A stretch of 64,000 nucleotides of DNA from Bacteroidales bacterium (GTDB taxonomy: Bacteria > Bacteroidota > Bacteroidia > Bacteroidales > UBA10428). How positions within the stretch are numbered: the first letter of the stretch is position 1; every line of letters begins with the position of its first letter. Shown here piece by piece: positions 8,368 to 17,027 of the stretch. Made by a program: the position numbers and the translations under genes. The stretch is taken from positions 1-64,000 of the forward strand of contig JAFGOZ010000010.1 of NCBI GenBank assembly GCA_016926235.1, in the 5' to 3' direction. Below the pieces are notes generated by a model. It saw only the letters and a program-made list of their open reading frames with translations. It was not told where the DNA came from and made no database searches.

Positions 8368-8482
8368 CAAATATACGTTGATATACAGGTCTCTGTTAAT
8401 GGCATTCTTACCCAAAAAAATGCGTTCAACACTCATTTTATTATCATTTTAATACGTATATGATAATGGGTATTCACCGACA
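8368..8482 (-). promoter_or_regulatory. Promoter region of the receiver-like gene with operator-like blocks
   Basis: Read on the minus strand, a TATATTTG -7 box (8375-8368) lies about 20 bases before the ATG at 8347. Upstream of it are two blocks, written here on the plus strand: GCATTCTTACCCAAAAAA (8402-8419) and AATGGGTATTCACCGACA (8465-8482). Both have near-identical copies in the second promoter-like region at 8692-8782. TACCCA occurs in opposite orientations in the two blocks, as for a dimeric regulator. TACCCAT resembles the heptamer bound by NarL-type regulators, and a LuxR/NarL-type regulator is encoded next door; the link is a guess. Confidence 0.55.
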
Positions 8483-8517
8483 AAAAAAAGCTGTCCCCCC
8501 GCGTAAAGAAGACAGCT
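8482..8517 (-). terminator. Hairpin with T-run, second of a tandem pair
   Basis: On the minus strand AGCTGTC (8517-8511) pairs with GACAGCT (8495-8489) around a 15-base loop and is followed by seven T (8488-8482), the form of an intrinsic terminator. Confidence 0.65.
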
Positions 8518-8551
8518 AAAACACCATGATCATGAGAAAACACGTTCTCTC

Positions 8552-8611
8552 AAAAAAAATAGCTGTGCATTAATCTTTAGTAACCAAACCCTTTCATTCT
8601 GCACAGCTATT
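8552..8611 (-). terminator. Strong hairpin with T-run, first of a tandem pair
   Basis: On the minus strand AATAGCTGTGCA (8611-8600) pairs perfectly with TGCACAGCTATT (8569-8558) across a 30-base loop, and six more T follow (8557-8552). A 12-bp perfect stem with a T-run is a convincing intrinsic terminator for transcripts coming from the kinase/regulator side or from the local promoter. Confidence 0.7.
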
Positions 8612-8691
8612 AAAAACCCACTTATCATTCACCATGCTCATAAAACTACAATCCAACCCTACTAATCATTGAGCATTCACTAATCATGATA

Positions 8692-8782
8692 CAAATATAT
8701 TGCAGGAATTTCTCTCGGGAATATGCATTTTCACCCAAAAAATTATAATAAATACCTAAATACGAATGGGTATTTTCCGACA
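8692..8782 (-). promoter_or_regulatory. Second promoter-like region, duplicate of the one at 8368-8482
   Basis: On the minus strand a TATATTTG -7 box (8699-8692) is preceded by two blocks, written on the plus strand as GCATTTTCACCCAAAAAA (8725-8742) and AATGGGTATTTTCCGACA (8765-8782). Each matches its partner in the downstream promoter at 16 of 18 positions, and the spacing from -7 box to first block is 33 against 34 bases. The gap between the two blocks is 40 bases here and 63 there, a difference close to two helical turns. It points at the hairpin region, not at an obvious gene. Confidence 0.5.
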
Positions 8783-8829
8783 CTATTCTTTAAAACTAAC
8801 AGCAACAATATAAATTAGGTGCATCTTGA

Positions 8830-9459
8830 TCAGATATCTACTAATTTATTCTTTATGGCATATATTACAAGGCTGATAGAATTGGATGAATTGGTTTTGT
8901 CCAGCAGGTTGGCCCTGTGACGTTCAACTGTACGCTGGCTGATAAACAATTTCTCAGATATCTCATAATTTGACAATCCTTTACAAATCAAGGTAAGGAC
9001 TTCCTTCTCTCTTGAAGATAACTGAATATCTGATTTATCATCCTTTTTACGAATTAAATTAAGCAATAACTCCTGGGAAAAATATGTTTGGCCGTTTAAA
9101 ACCCTTGTAATTGCTGTTTGCAGTTCCGTATTATCTGCATCTTTTAACAAAAAACCCTTAACACCTATCTCAATCATGGTATTATAGTAATCTTCTTCAC
9201 CAAACATGGAAAGTACAAGAATAGTTAAATCGGGATATAATTGCAGGGCCCTTTTTGAAGCTTCGATACCATCCATTTCAGGCATATTTATGTCCATTAA
9301 CACCAGATCTGGTTTATAATTTTTTATTATCTCCATAAACTCAATGCCATTCGAAGCCTCCGCCACAACTTCCACATTATCTATTTCACTTATTAAAAAT
9401 CTTAGCCCATTCCTGAAGAGCTTATGATCATCTACTAAAACTATGCCAGATTTACCCAT
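8830..9459 (-). CDS. LuxR/NarL-family response regulator
   Basis: A 209-residue transcription factor. Residues 5-120 form a receiver with Asp10-Asp11, the phosphoacceptor Asp56 (DLVLMDINMPEMDG) and a conserved Lys near 105. Residues about 145-205 form a LuxR-type helix-turn-helix (SSREKEVLTLICKGLSNYEI, then RTVERHRANLLDK). It is encoded 28 bases after the large hybrid kinase, so the two almost surely form a cognate pair: the HisKA_3-type kinase phosphorylates this regulator, which then binds DNA as a dimer. Its targets are unknown; repeated TACCCAT-containing blocks downstream are candidates. Confidence 0.93.
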   Translation of the reverse strand: MGKSGIVLVDDHKLFRNGLRFLISEIDNVEVVAEASNGIEFMEIIKNYKPDLVLMDINMPEMDGIEASKRALQLYPDLTILVLSMFGEEDYYNTMIEIGVKGFLLKDADNTELQTAITRVLNGQTYFSQELLLNLIRKKDDKSDIQLSSREKEVLTLICKGLSNYEISEKLFISQRTVERHRANLLDKTNSSNSISLVIYAIKNKLVDI

Positions 9460-9487
9460 ATCTTATATTTACTTTTTATTATGTTAC

Positions 9488-12364
9488 TTAATTTATCTCT
9501 TCTTCAATTATTTCTGTTTGTACCCTTAGTTCAAATCCAAAACCACCATTTTGGGGTTCAAAAAAGCTATAATTCCCCTCCAGCAAACGAGTACGGTTTA
9601 TAAGATTATTCATACCCATCCCTTTTGAAATGTTTTTCTTTTTATCAATTCCCTTTCCATCATCTATATAATATAGAGAAAGTACTGAATGGTCATAATT
9701 GAGATTTACATCAATACTTTTTGCGCCAGCGTGTTTTATCGTGTTATTTATCAACTCTTTGACAATACGGTAAATATTTGTTTCTATCGGATCTGGGAAA
9801 CGAAGATTTTGTATATTGTTATTGTAGTTCAACTTTATTTGCGGAGATACTTTCTCAATAAATGTGTTTATTGCAGAGTTCAATCCATAATTTTTTAGTA
9901 TATGAGGACTTAAATCATTTGATATCTCCTTCGTACTCTGAATAGCTTCTTTAACTATCTCGTTTACTTGTTCAATAATAAAATCCTGTTTTTCCTTGCT
10001 TTTAATTTTAGGAAGCGAATTAATATACATTTTAATGCTCGAAAGTAAAGGCCCGATATCATCATGCAAATTAGTTGCAAAACGAGCCCTTTCCTTTTCT
10101 TCTGTATCGATAACCGCTTCAAGAATCTTCTTTTCCATTTGTTTTCGTTCTGTTATATCTCTAACAATTGCCTGAATAAATGTGTCATTATCAATAACGA
10201 AACTACTAAGGCTTATTTCTGCACTAAACAAGCTGCCGTTTAAACGTTTATGTACCCACTCAAAAATATTAAGTTTACCCTGGAGAGATTCCGTTATTTT
10301 TTCAATAGCTTTTTCTTTGGAGGCCCTACCATCTGGCTGAAATTCAGGCGAAAATTCGTAGGGAGTATGATTAATTATCTGCTCCGGTTTTTTGCACCCA
10401 AACATCGACAAGGTTTTTGAATTACAGCTAATAAATTTATCATCCCGCATAATAAAAATTCCATCATTCGCATTTTCAAACAACAACCTGAATTTTTTTT
10501 CATTTTCAATCAAAGCTGATTCGGCTAGTTTACGAGTTGTAATATCAATAATATATCCATCAAACCAAATCTCATTTTCATTTTCAAATCGGGGCATAGT
10601 CTTTAATTGTATCCATATGGTTTCCTTCTTCGACTTTATCAGCCTGAACTCGATATCAAGCAGCTGCATATTCTTCAGCGATTCATTGAGCCTTTTTGTG
10701 AGTACATACCTGTCATCAGGATGGACTTTTTTACTTACCGAACTTAAATCTTTAATAATCGCCGTTACTGTAGTTCCGGTAATCTCCTCCATCTGGGCGC
10801 TTGCATAGGTAATAATATATTTGTTTTTAGCACCAATATAACCTCTGAATATTGCTCCTCCTGGCAAATTATTACTTAATATACGAATGCGCTCTTCACT
10901 TTTAAAAAGGTCATTTGTTCTCTTCAGCACAAGTTCTTCCAGTTGTTCTTTGTATTTCTTTAATTCCAATTCTGTTTCACGTCTGATATCGTTCTCTTTC
11001 TGAAGCTGGTCATTCACAAGGTTTAATTCTTCTACAGCAACATTAAGCTCTTCATTTGTAGCAGCTAATTCACTATTAATTTGCTGAATTTTCTCAGTTC
11101 TTTCATCTACAAGCTTCTCAAGATTAATACGGTACTCTTCAAGCTCTTTTTCGGATTTCTTTTGCTGGGTAATATCATGAAATATCACAATACCTGCTGT
11201 AACATTGCCTGATATATCGTATATGGGAGCAGCATTGCATGATACCCATCTTTCTTCCCCATTTTCATAGTGGATAATTGCTTCTATGTTTTTTGAGGTA
11301 ATTCCTTCCAACACAGCTTTTGACAATGGAAGATCCTGAGATGCAAATTGCCTGCCATCCGGGTAATATACTTTCCAGTATTCCGGATGATATTTTACAG
11401 GGATATCTGTCAATTTCCTCTTGGCATCACCTCTTATGCCCAATGCCGCAGAATTCGCAAAACGAATATGAACATCTGGTGCATCGGCTATTAATATTCC
11501 TGATGGTGATTGTTCGATTGCTGCAAGCAAAAGTCCCCGGGTTTTTTCAAGCTCCCGCTGCATTCTTCGCCTTTCAGTTATATCCACAATCGATTCAATA
11601 ATACACCTCTCTCCCTTAATATCTACTAATCTGCCAGACAATATGCACCGGAGTCTCTTTCCTGTTTTTGTATTTATTTCGACTTCCAGATTTCTATATT
11701 CACCATCCTGTATTAACAGGTTTTTTGATTTTTGCCGTCTGTTAAAATCTAAATATCCAAGTTCATCTGTTGTATGATTTATTACCTCTTCCCTTTCATA
11801 CTCAAGCGCTTTTAAAAACTCTTCATTTACATCCAATATAACACCTTCATCATATGTAACAATAACTTTGAAATCGGGGCTAAGCATAAAAGCTGATGAA
11901 AATTTTTCTTCACTTTCCTTTAATTCCTGGTTGTAGCGCACAAGGCTTTCATTTGCTTGTTTTAGTTCAGACAACAGATTCTCATTTTCCTGTCTTAAGT
12001 TATAAATCTCCAAAGCTTTAGAGAATGTAACATCAACATCCCTTTTGTTCCATGGTTTTACAAGATAACTAAAAACCTTACCTTTATTTATTGCATCAAT
12101 GATATCCTCTGAATCAGTATATGCCGATAGGATAATTCGTTGAGTATTCGGGAATTTATTTGCAACCTGCTCCAGAAAATCTGTCCCTTTCATCCCGGGC
12201 ATGCGCTGGTCTGTAACAACAACCTTCACCAGATGTTGTTTTAAAATTTTCAGCCCCTCAATTGCAGAGAGGGCAGTATAAATATGATATTCCTTTTCGA
12301 AGGTAAGCAAAAACCCATCCAGGTTTGCCTGTTCATCATCAATATATAAAATTGGTTCCTTCAT
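9488..12364 (-). CDS. Hybrid sensor kinase: receiver, four PAS units, HisKA_3 and HATPase
   Basis: Read from the ATG at 12364 the product has 958 residues and begins MKEPILYIDDEQ; an upstream in-frame start at 12436 adds a hydrophobic stretch in front of the receiver and is unlikely. Order: receiver 1-120 with phosphoacceptor Asp52 (TDQRMPGMKG); coiled coil; PAS units at about 150-265, 275-400, 480-600 and 610-735 with PAC-like ends (VDITERR, HDITQQKK, IDITTRK, RDITERK); a second coiled coil at 400-475; HisKA_3 with His767 in NLHDDIG; HATPase at about 855-955 with ELINNTIKHA and DDGKGID. There is no membrane segment, so it senses inside the cell and takes input from another system through its receiver. 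It pairs with the LuxR regulator encoded next. Confidence 0.93.
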   Translation of the reverse strand: MKEPILYIDDEQANLDGFLLTFEKEYHIYTALSAIEGLKILKQHLVKVVVTDQRMPGMKGTDFLEQVANKFPNTQRIILSAYTDSEDIIDAINKGKVFSYLVKPWNKRDVDVTFSKALEIYNLRQENENLLSELKQANESLVRYNQELKESEEKFSSAFMLSPDFKVIVTYDEGVILDVNEEFLKALEYEREEVINHTTDELGYLDFNRRQKSKNLLIQDGEYRNLEVEINTKTGKRLRCILSGRLVDIKGERCIIESIVDITERRRMQRELEKTRGLLLAAIEQSPSGILIADAPDVHIRFANSAALGIRGDAKRKLTDIPVKYHPEYWKVYYPDGRQFASQDLPLSKAVLEGITSKNIEAIIHYENGEERWVSCNAAPIYDISGNVTAGIVIFHDITQQKKSEKELEEYRINLEKLVDERTEKIQQINSELAATNEELNVAVEELNLVNDQLQKENDIRRETELELKKYKEQLEELVLKRTNDLFKSEERIRILSNNLPGGAIFRGYIGAKNKYIITYASAQMEEITGTTVTAIIKDLSSVSKKVHPDDRYVLTKRLNESLKNMQLLDIEFRLIKSKKETIWIQLKTMPRFENENEIWFDGYIIDITTRKLAESALIENEKKFRLLFENANDGIFIMRDDKFISCNSKTLSMFGCKKPEQIINHTPYEFSPEFQPDGRASKEKAIEKITESLQGKLNIFEWVHKRLNGSLFSAEISLSSFVIDNDTFIQAIVRDITERKQMEKKILEAVIDTEEKERARFATNLHDDIGPLLSSIKMYINSLPKIKSKEKQDFIIEQVNEIVKEAIQSTKEISNDLSPHILKNYGLNSAINTFIEKVSPQIKLNYNNNIQNLRFPDPIETNIYRIVKELINNTIKHAGAKSIDVNLNYDHSVLSLYYIDDGKGIDKKKNISKGMGMNNLINRTRLLEGNYSFFEPQNGGFGFELRVQTEIIEEEIN

Positions 12365-12515
12365 AAGGGAGATTTGAAGAAATGTTACATTATTATAGAT
12401 CAGTAAACACTTATAGAAATATACAAAAAAAAACAATAAAATCCGAGAATTATTGTGCGGGGAGTTTTACGGATTCTTCTCTAAAAAGTAAATTTTAATA
12501 ATAAGAACAAATTTA

Positions 12516-12523
12516 TATCTTTG
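12516..12523 (+). promoter_or_regulatory. Candidate -7 box of the DUF1330 gene
   Basis: TATCTTTG fits TAnnTTTG. It overlaps the in-frame TTG at 12521, which argues that translation starts at the ATG at 12545 and not at that TTG. Confidence 0.5.
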
Positions 12524-12544
12524 AATAAATCAGCATCCATTCCA

Positions 12545-12838
12545 ATGAATTATTACTTTGTAGCTCAAATTAAAATAAAGGACGAAGATGAATATCAAAA
12601 GTATATAAGTAAATGTGATGATATTTTTTCAAGGTATAAAGGTAAGTATCTGGCTGTAGATAATCAACCAAAACTGCTTGAGGGTAAATGGTCCTACACC
12701 CGAACTGTAATTATTCAATTTCCGTCAGAAGAAAATTTTAATGAATGGTATTATTCACCTGAATATCAGGAAATATTAAAACATCGTTTACATTCAGCAC
12801 GGTGTGACACAATATTAGTCAAAGGACACGAATTATAA
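12545..12838 (+). CDS. DUF1330 domain protein
   Basis: A 97-residue cytoplasmic protein starting MNYYFVAQIKIKDEDEYQKY and containing the DUF1330 pattern: a ferredoxin-like (dimeric alpha-beta barrel) fold with FPSEENFNEWYYSPEYQEI and a late RLHSA segment. Members of this family are small dimeric proteins without an agreed function. An in-frame TTG at 12521 would add eight residues, but a -7 promoter box covers it. The gene stands alone, divergent from the kinase gene. Confidence 0.85.
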   Translation: MNYYFVAQIKIKDEDEYQKYISKCDDIFSRYKGKYLAVDNQPKLLEGKWSYTRTVIIQFPSEENFNEWYYSPEYQEILKHRLHSARCDTILVKGHEL

Positions 12839-12942
12839 CCATATTAAAGATATAGATCACTATTACAGCCCATCATATTTGAACATTTTTTATATATTTA
12901 CTTCAAATTAAAAACCGATTTTACTAAACAAATAATACTGTC

Positions 12943-14910
12943 ATGAAAAAACCATGTTTTTTTGTCATCATTTTAGCATTTCTGTTTTCTTTTCATAATG
13001 TGAATGCTCAAACTCCAATAATAGTAAATTATGAAGATTATCAAGCCGTAATACAACCCACCATGTGGGGCATATTTTTCGAAGATATAAATTTTGCTGC
13101 CGATGGTGGTATATATGCAGAACTGGTTAAAAACCGTTCTTTTGAATTTTATAAACCACTCATGGGATGGAAACGTCTAAAAAGAGAAGATAGCAAAGGG
13201 GATTACTACATACTTAATCATGATGAAATGTCTGAAAATCCTCGCTTTGTGAGACTTGAATGCGAGGAAGGCGAGTATGGTTTTGAAAATGAAGGCTTCC
13301 GGGGTATGGGATTGAAAAAAGATATGGAATATAACTTCTCTATCTGGGCTAGAAAAATGGGAGACAATAGTCCAATGCTCGTTATCGAATTATTAGATAG
13401 TACCAACAAAATAGTTGGCTCTTCAACTATCTCAAACTTAACTTCTGAATGGAAACAATACAAAACAAGCTTCACGTGTTCGGCAGATGAACCAAAAGGT
13501 AGAATGAACCTGTATATCACACAAGGAACTCTGGATATAGATATGGTATCATTATTCCCAAAAGACACCTGGAAACAACGTGAAAACGGGTTGCGTTCAG
13601 ACCTGGTGCAAATGCTTGCCGACCTTGAACCCGGATTTCTCCGTTTTCCCGGTGGATGTATTGTTGAAGGACATGACCTGAGTGTTCGCTACCAATGGAA
13701 AAAAAGTGTAGGCCCGGTCGAAGATCGTAAAGTGATTGTAAACCGATGGAATACGGAATTTATGAAAAGACATACACCTGATTATTTTCAATCATTCGGA
13801 TTGGGTTTTTATGAATATTTTCTTTTGGCTGAAGATATAGGTGCTGAACCTCTCCCAATCATCAATTGCGGAATGGCCTGCCAGTTTAACACAAAGGAAC
13901 TGGCAACCATGGATCAACTTGGGCCCTATATTCAGGATGCTCTTGATCTGGTAGAGTTTGCCAATGGAAGTACAGATACAAAGTGGGGAAAAATCAGAGC
14001 CGATATGGGACATCCTGAGCCATTTAACTTAAAATACATGGGAATTGGCAACGAACAGTGGGGCAAACAATACCTGGAACGATACGATGAGTTTGCCAAA
14101 ACATTTCGCGAAAAACATCCTGAAATTAAACTGATTGGAGCTGTTGGTCCAAGCCCTGATGACAGCCGCTTCCGCTTTTTATGGGATGAATTCAAAAAAA
14201 GAGAAGGAGAAGTTGACCTGCTTGATGAACACTATTATAAGAATCCTGACTGGTTTTTGGCAAATGCAACCCGCTACGACAATTACGATCCCGGGGGGAT
14301 AAAAGTATTCGCAGGGGAATATGCATGTCATGGCCCGGAAAACAACGATCCAACCTCAAGAAATACCTGGTTAAGTGCACTGTGTGAAGCTGCCCTTATG
14401 ACTGGTTTGGAACGCAATGCCGGGGCAGTGAATATGTGCTCATATGCACCGCTTTTTGCACATGTAGATGCCTGGCAATGGCGTCCTGACCTAATCTGGT
14501 TCGATAACCTGCATGTAGTTGGTACACCTAACTATTATGTACAAAAACTTTACTCAACACACAAAGGCACAAATGTGGTTCCTATAACTTCAAACGACCA
14601 AAACCTAACCGGACAGGATAGCTTATATGCAAGTGCAACGGTAGATGCAAACAAAAAACTTCTTTACGTAAAAATTGCTAATACTTCTGGGCAAACAGTG
14701 CCTGTTAATTTTGATCTTGAGGGTAAATCCGGGCTAAAAGGAACTGGAAAAGTTAATACTATGTCCTCACAAGAACTATTGATATATAATACCATAGAAA
14801 AACCTGCTCAGATAGTTCCAATAGTGAAAGAAATAAAACTGAAAGGAAAAACATTGACCTATTCACTTGAACCAAAATCTTTCAATGTATTTGAAATACC
14901 TTTGAAATAA
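12943..14910 (+). CDS. Alpha-L-arabinofuranosidase, GH51
   Basis: Removes terminal alpha-L-arabinofuranosyl groups from arabinan, arabinoxylan or pectin side chains. The signal peptide (FLFSFHNVNAQ) sends it out of the cytoplasm. Residues about 30-70 start the catalytic domain (WGIFFEDINFAADGG), interrupted by a CBM4_9-like beta domain at about 80-205. The (beta/alpha)8 barrel carries the acid/base Glu371 in GIGNEQWG and the nucleophile Glu459 in FAGEYACH; a C-terminal beta domain runs from about 560. The length of 655 residues is usual for exported GH51 enzymes of Bacteroidota. It heads a small set of plant-wall genes without a SusC/SusD pair. Confidence 0.93.
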   Translation: MKKPCFFVIILAFLFSFHNVNAQTPIIVNYEDYQAVIQPTMWGIFFEDINFAADGGIYAELVKNRSFEFYKPLMGWKRLKREDSKGDYYILNHDEMSENPRFVRLECEEGEYGFENEGFRGMGLKKDMEYNFSIWARKMGDNSPMLVIELLDSTNKIVGSSTISNLTSEWKQYKTSFTCSADEPKGRMNLYITQGTLDIDMVSLFPKDTWKQRENGLRSDLVQMLADLEPGFLRFPGGCIVEGHDLSVRYQWKKSVGPVEDRKVIVNRWNTEFMKRHTPDYFQSFGLGFYEYFLLAEDIGAEPLPIINCGMACQFNTKELATMDQLGPYIQDALDLVEFANGSTDTKWGKIRADMGHPEPFNLKYMGIGNEQWGKQYLERYDEFAKTFREKHPEIKLIGAVGPSPDDSRFRFLWDEFKKREGEVDLLDEHYYKNPDWFLANATRYDNYDPGGIKVFAGEYACHGPENNDPTSRNTWLSALCEAALMTGLERNAGAVNMCSYAPLFAHVDAWQWRPDLIWFDNLHVVGTPNYYVQKLYSTHKGTNVVPITSNDQNLTGQDSLYASATVDANKKLLYVKIANTSGQTVPVNFDLEGKSGLKGTGKVNTMSSQELLIYNTIEKPAQIVPIVKEIKLKGKTLTYSLEPKSFNVFEIPLK

Positions 14911-14964
14911 AAAAGCTAAATTAGTTTTTAAAGATGTTAGTATATTAAACTAAAAATAATTTTT

Positions 14965-16926
14965 ATGTTATGTCGTAAATTCATTTATTTGATACTGCTA
15001 TTTACTATTCATGTATATAGTAATCATTTAGACACAACCCTTTTTACTTCCGATTTTGAAAAGGAAACGTTTAAAAACTATCTAAAATCAGGAAATATAG
15101 ATCCAATTGACCTGTTTATTGGATTTGAATTTGAAAATGGGAACCTTTTATCTAAGGATATTATAAAAAGTTATATTTCGGAATTGAAGAATAAAGGAAT
15201 TCCTGATTATAAGACCAAAAAGAAATTAAAATATATCTATAAAGATGTTCATTCAAGATTTCTTAAAAAATATAATGATCTTGCTTTTTTTAAAGATATT
15301 TTTAATAATGGAGATTATAACTGCGTAACCGCAAGTGCTTTATATTGTTTTGTTTTACAGGCCCTGGATATTAAATATTCCATTAAACAAACACCCACTC
15401 ATGTATACATTATAGCGGATCCTGAAAACACTATGTACCTTATTGAAACCACACTTCCTGTGAAAGGCATTATTCAATTTGATGATAAATATAAAAAGGC
15501 TTATATTGAATATTTGCATAATACAAAAATAATTTCAGATAGTGAATTCACAACACAGTCCACAGATGCGTTGTTTCAGAAACATTACCTGGTTGATGAA
15601 AGCATTTCATTAACAGAATTAGCAGGAATCCAATATTACAATAAGGGAATACAACTTTTCAATGACAAAAAATTCACTGAGGCAAGTCCATATTTCGAGA
15701 AAGCAAATATACTTTTTCAATCCAACATGGTGCAATTCATGTTCAGTAATAATCTAGCAAATATATTGGATACTGAAACAGGCAACAAACAATTCAAGGG
15801 TGCTTCACTAGCCAAATTTATTAACTGCAATGCAGGAAACGACCAAATAACAGGCATTATCGATAACTATTTCCAAAATGTCACAAATGAGTTGATAATA
15901 AACCATCCAGACATTAGAGCATATCAACAGTATTACAATGAATTCAAAACAATAATAAACGATACTATTAAATGCAATAATATTGACCAGAATTATTATA
16001 TCTTCAGCGCCCTGTATTATTATTCCAACTACGCCTATCCAAAGTCGTTATCGTTTCTTCAAAAAGCATATTCCCTGAACAATGACAATATTCAAATTAA
16101 AGAAATGGTAAAAGAAGTTATGGGCAAACATCTCCTGCAGGATGATGACTACGAAGCCAGTATTGATTCAATAGAATATTACTACGACCAATTCCAATTC
16201 TTAATGAAAGAGAAAGCACTACAAAGATTCCTGTTATATTGTTATTCACAATCGATTGCACACTATTTAAAACAAAACATTTACGATGAAGGAAATGCAT
16301 TAATAAATAGATTTGAAAAACTGATTGACCAAATAGAAGGAGTTGAAATAAGTGATGAAGTAATGAATCTAATATATGGCAATCTTGCAATGTATCATCA
16401 AAGAATGTCGCGTGATGACCTGGCAAAGGAAGCATTGAAAAGGGGACTGGAAATTTCACCCGACAACAAAGCATTAGCACGCTACTTGGAAGGAATTAAT
16501 AATCCCCGGGCGAGGTATTCGTATCAAAAGTATGATCAAAAATATACAGATAAATATAACTTGTATCTCTCACTTACACGCGCAAACCGTAATGTTATTG
16601 GAGCAAATGTTGATAAATACATTTGTAGAAAATGGAAAATGAGTAAAATCATAAAAAATGACAAAGAGGTTGACGTGCCTTCTTCTAAAAGAATGACCCT
16701 GACATTTATTGAATCAGGAAAACTAATTTTTGATGAAGGTCCCAGTCAATATGAAGGAACCTGGATATTTGACAGATCCAATTGCATGATAACATATAGA
16801 AACAAAAGAGATAAAGCTGAGAATTTTCTTATAATAAGAGAAATTTCCGCAAATACTTTGCGAGCCTTAATGTTGTCAGAAAACAATGTTGGTGAAGCTG
16901 TTGAAGTTATTCTTTCATCATATTGA
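14965..16926 (+). CDS. Exported protein with transglutaminase-like core and TPR-like repeats
   Basis: Residues 1-19 form a signal peptide. Residues about 85-165 look like a transglutaminase/cysteine-protease core: Cys120 in GDYNCVTASALYC, His146 in PTHVYII and an acidic Glu161 in YLIETT are in the right order and spacing. Residues about 215-500 hold scattered TPR-like helical pairs (YYNKGIQLFNDKKFTEAS and similar). The last 90 residues (CRKWKMSKI to the end) resemble a lipocalin-like beta domain with TLTFIESGKL and GTWIFDRSN strands. It lies between a GH51 and a GH28-like gene, yet nothing in it suggests carbohydrate binding. The function is unknown. Confidence 0.75.
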   Translation: MLCRKFIYLILLFTIHVYSNHLDTTLFTSDFEKETFKNYLKSGNIDPIDLFIGFEFENGNLLSKDIIKSYISELKNKGIPDYKTKKKLKYIYKDVHSRFLKKYNDLAFFKDIFNNGDYNCVTASALYCFVLQALDIKYSIKQTPTHVYIIADPENTMYLIETTLPVKGIIQFDDKYKKAYIEYLHNTKIISDSEFTTQSTDALFQKHYLVDESISLTELAGIQYYNKGIQLFNDKKFTEASPYFEKANILFQSNMVQFMFSNNLANILDTETGNKQFKGASLAKFINCNAGNDQITGIIDNYFQNVTNELIINHPDIRAYQQYYNEFKTIINDTIKCNNIDQNYYIFSALYYYSNYAYPKSLSFLQKAYSLNNDNIQIKEMVKEVMGKHLLQDDDYEASIDSIEYYYDQFQFLMKEKALQRFLLYCYSQSIAHYLKQNIYDEGNALINRFEKLIDQIEGVEISDEVMNLIYGNLAMYHQRMSRDDLAKEALKRGLEISPDNKALARYLEGINNPRARYSYQKYDQKYTDKYNLYLSLTRANRNVIGANVDKYICRKWKMSKIIKNDKEVDVPSSKRMTLTFIESGKLIFDEGPSQYEGTWIFDRSNCMITYRNKRDKAENFLIIREISANTLRALMLSENNVGEAVEVILSSY

Positions 16927-16956
16927 TAGATATTCCATTTCATGGAACCTCACACA

Positions 16957-16981
16957 TTTGTAAAATATTTTACTAGATTTG
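16957..16981 (+). promoter_or_regulatory. Candidate promoter of the GH28-like gene
   Basis: TTTG (16957-16960) and TAGATTTG (16974-16981) resemble the Bacteroidota -33 and -7 elements, but the 13-base spacing is shorter than the usual 17-23. The gene starts 46 bases after the -7 box. Confidence 0.4.
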
Positions 16982-17027
16982 AAAACTTTGAAGAACAAAC
17001 CTATTTTTTATAATAAAACCCCAAACT

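Larger units (their letters stand above)
8482..8686 (-). ncRNA. Possible small RNA or attenuated leader, about 200 nt
   Basis: The 482-base gap between the LuxR regulator and the receiver-like gene contains a promoter-like region at 8782-8692, then about 200 bases with no credible gene, then two terminator-like hairpins. A transcript from the upstream -7 box would begin near 8686 and stop at 8552 or 8482. Only two very short frames exist (13 and 15 codons), so a small RNA or a regulated leader is more likely than a protein. The arms of the two hairpins share the AGCTGT/ACAGCT sequence and could pair with each other instead, which would break both terminators. All of this is inference from the sequence pattern. 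Confidence 0.35.

Noticed and set aside
10392..10808. Plus-strand open frame opposite the hybrid kinase
   Set aside because: It is the antisense of PAS-encoding sequence; the translation has no domain pattern.
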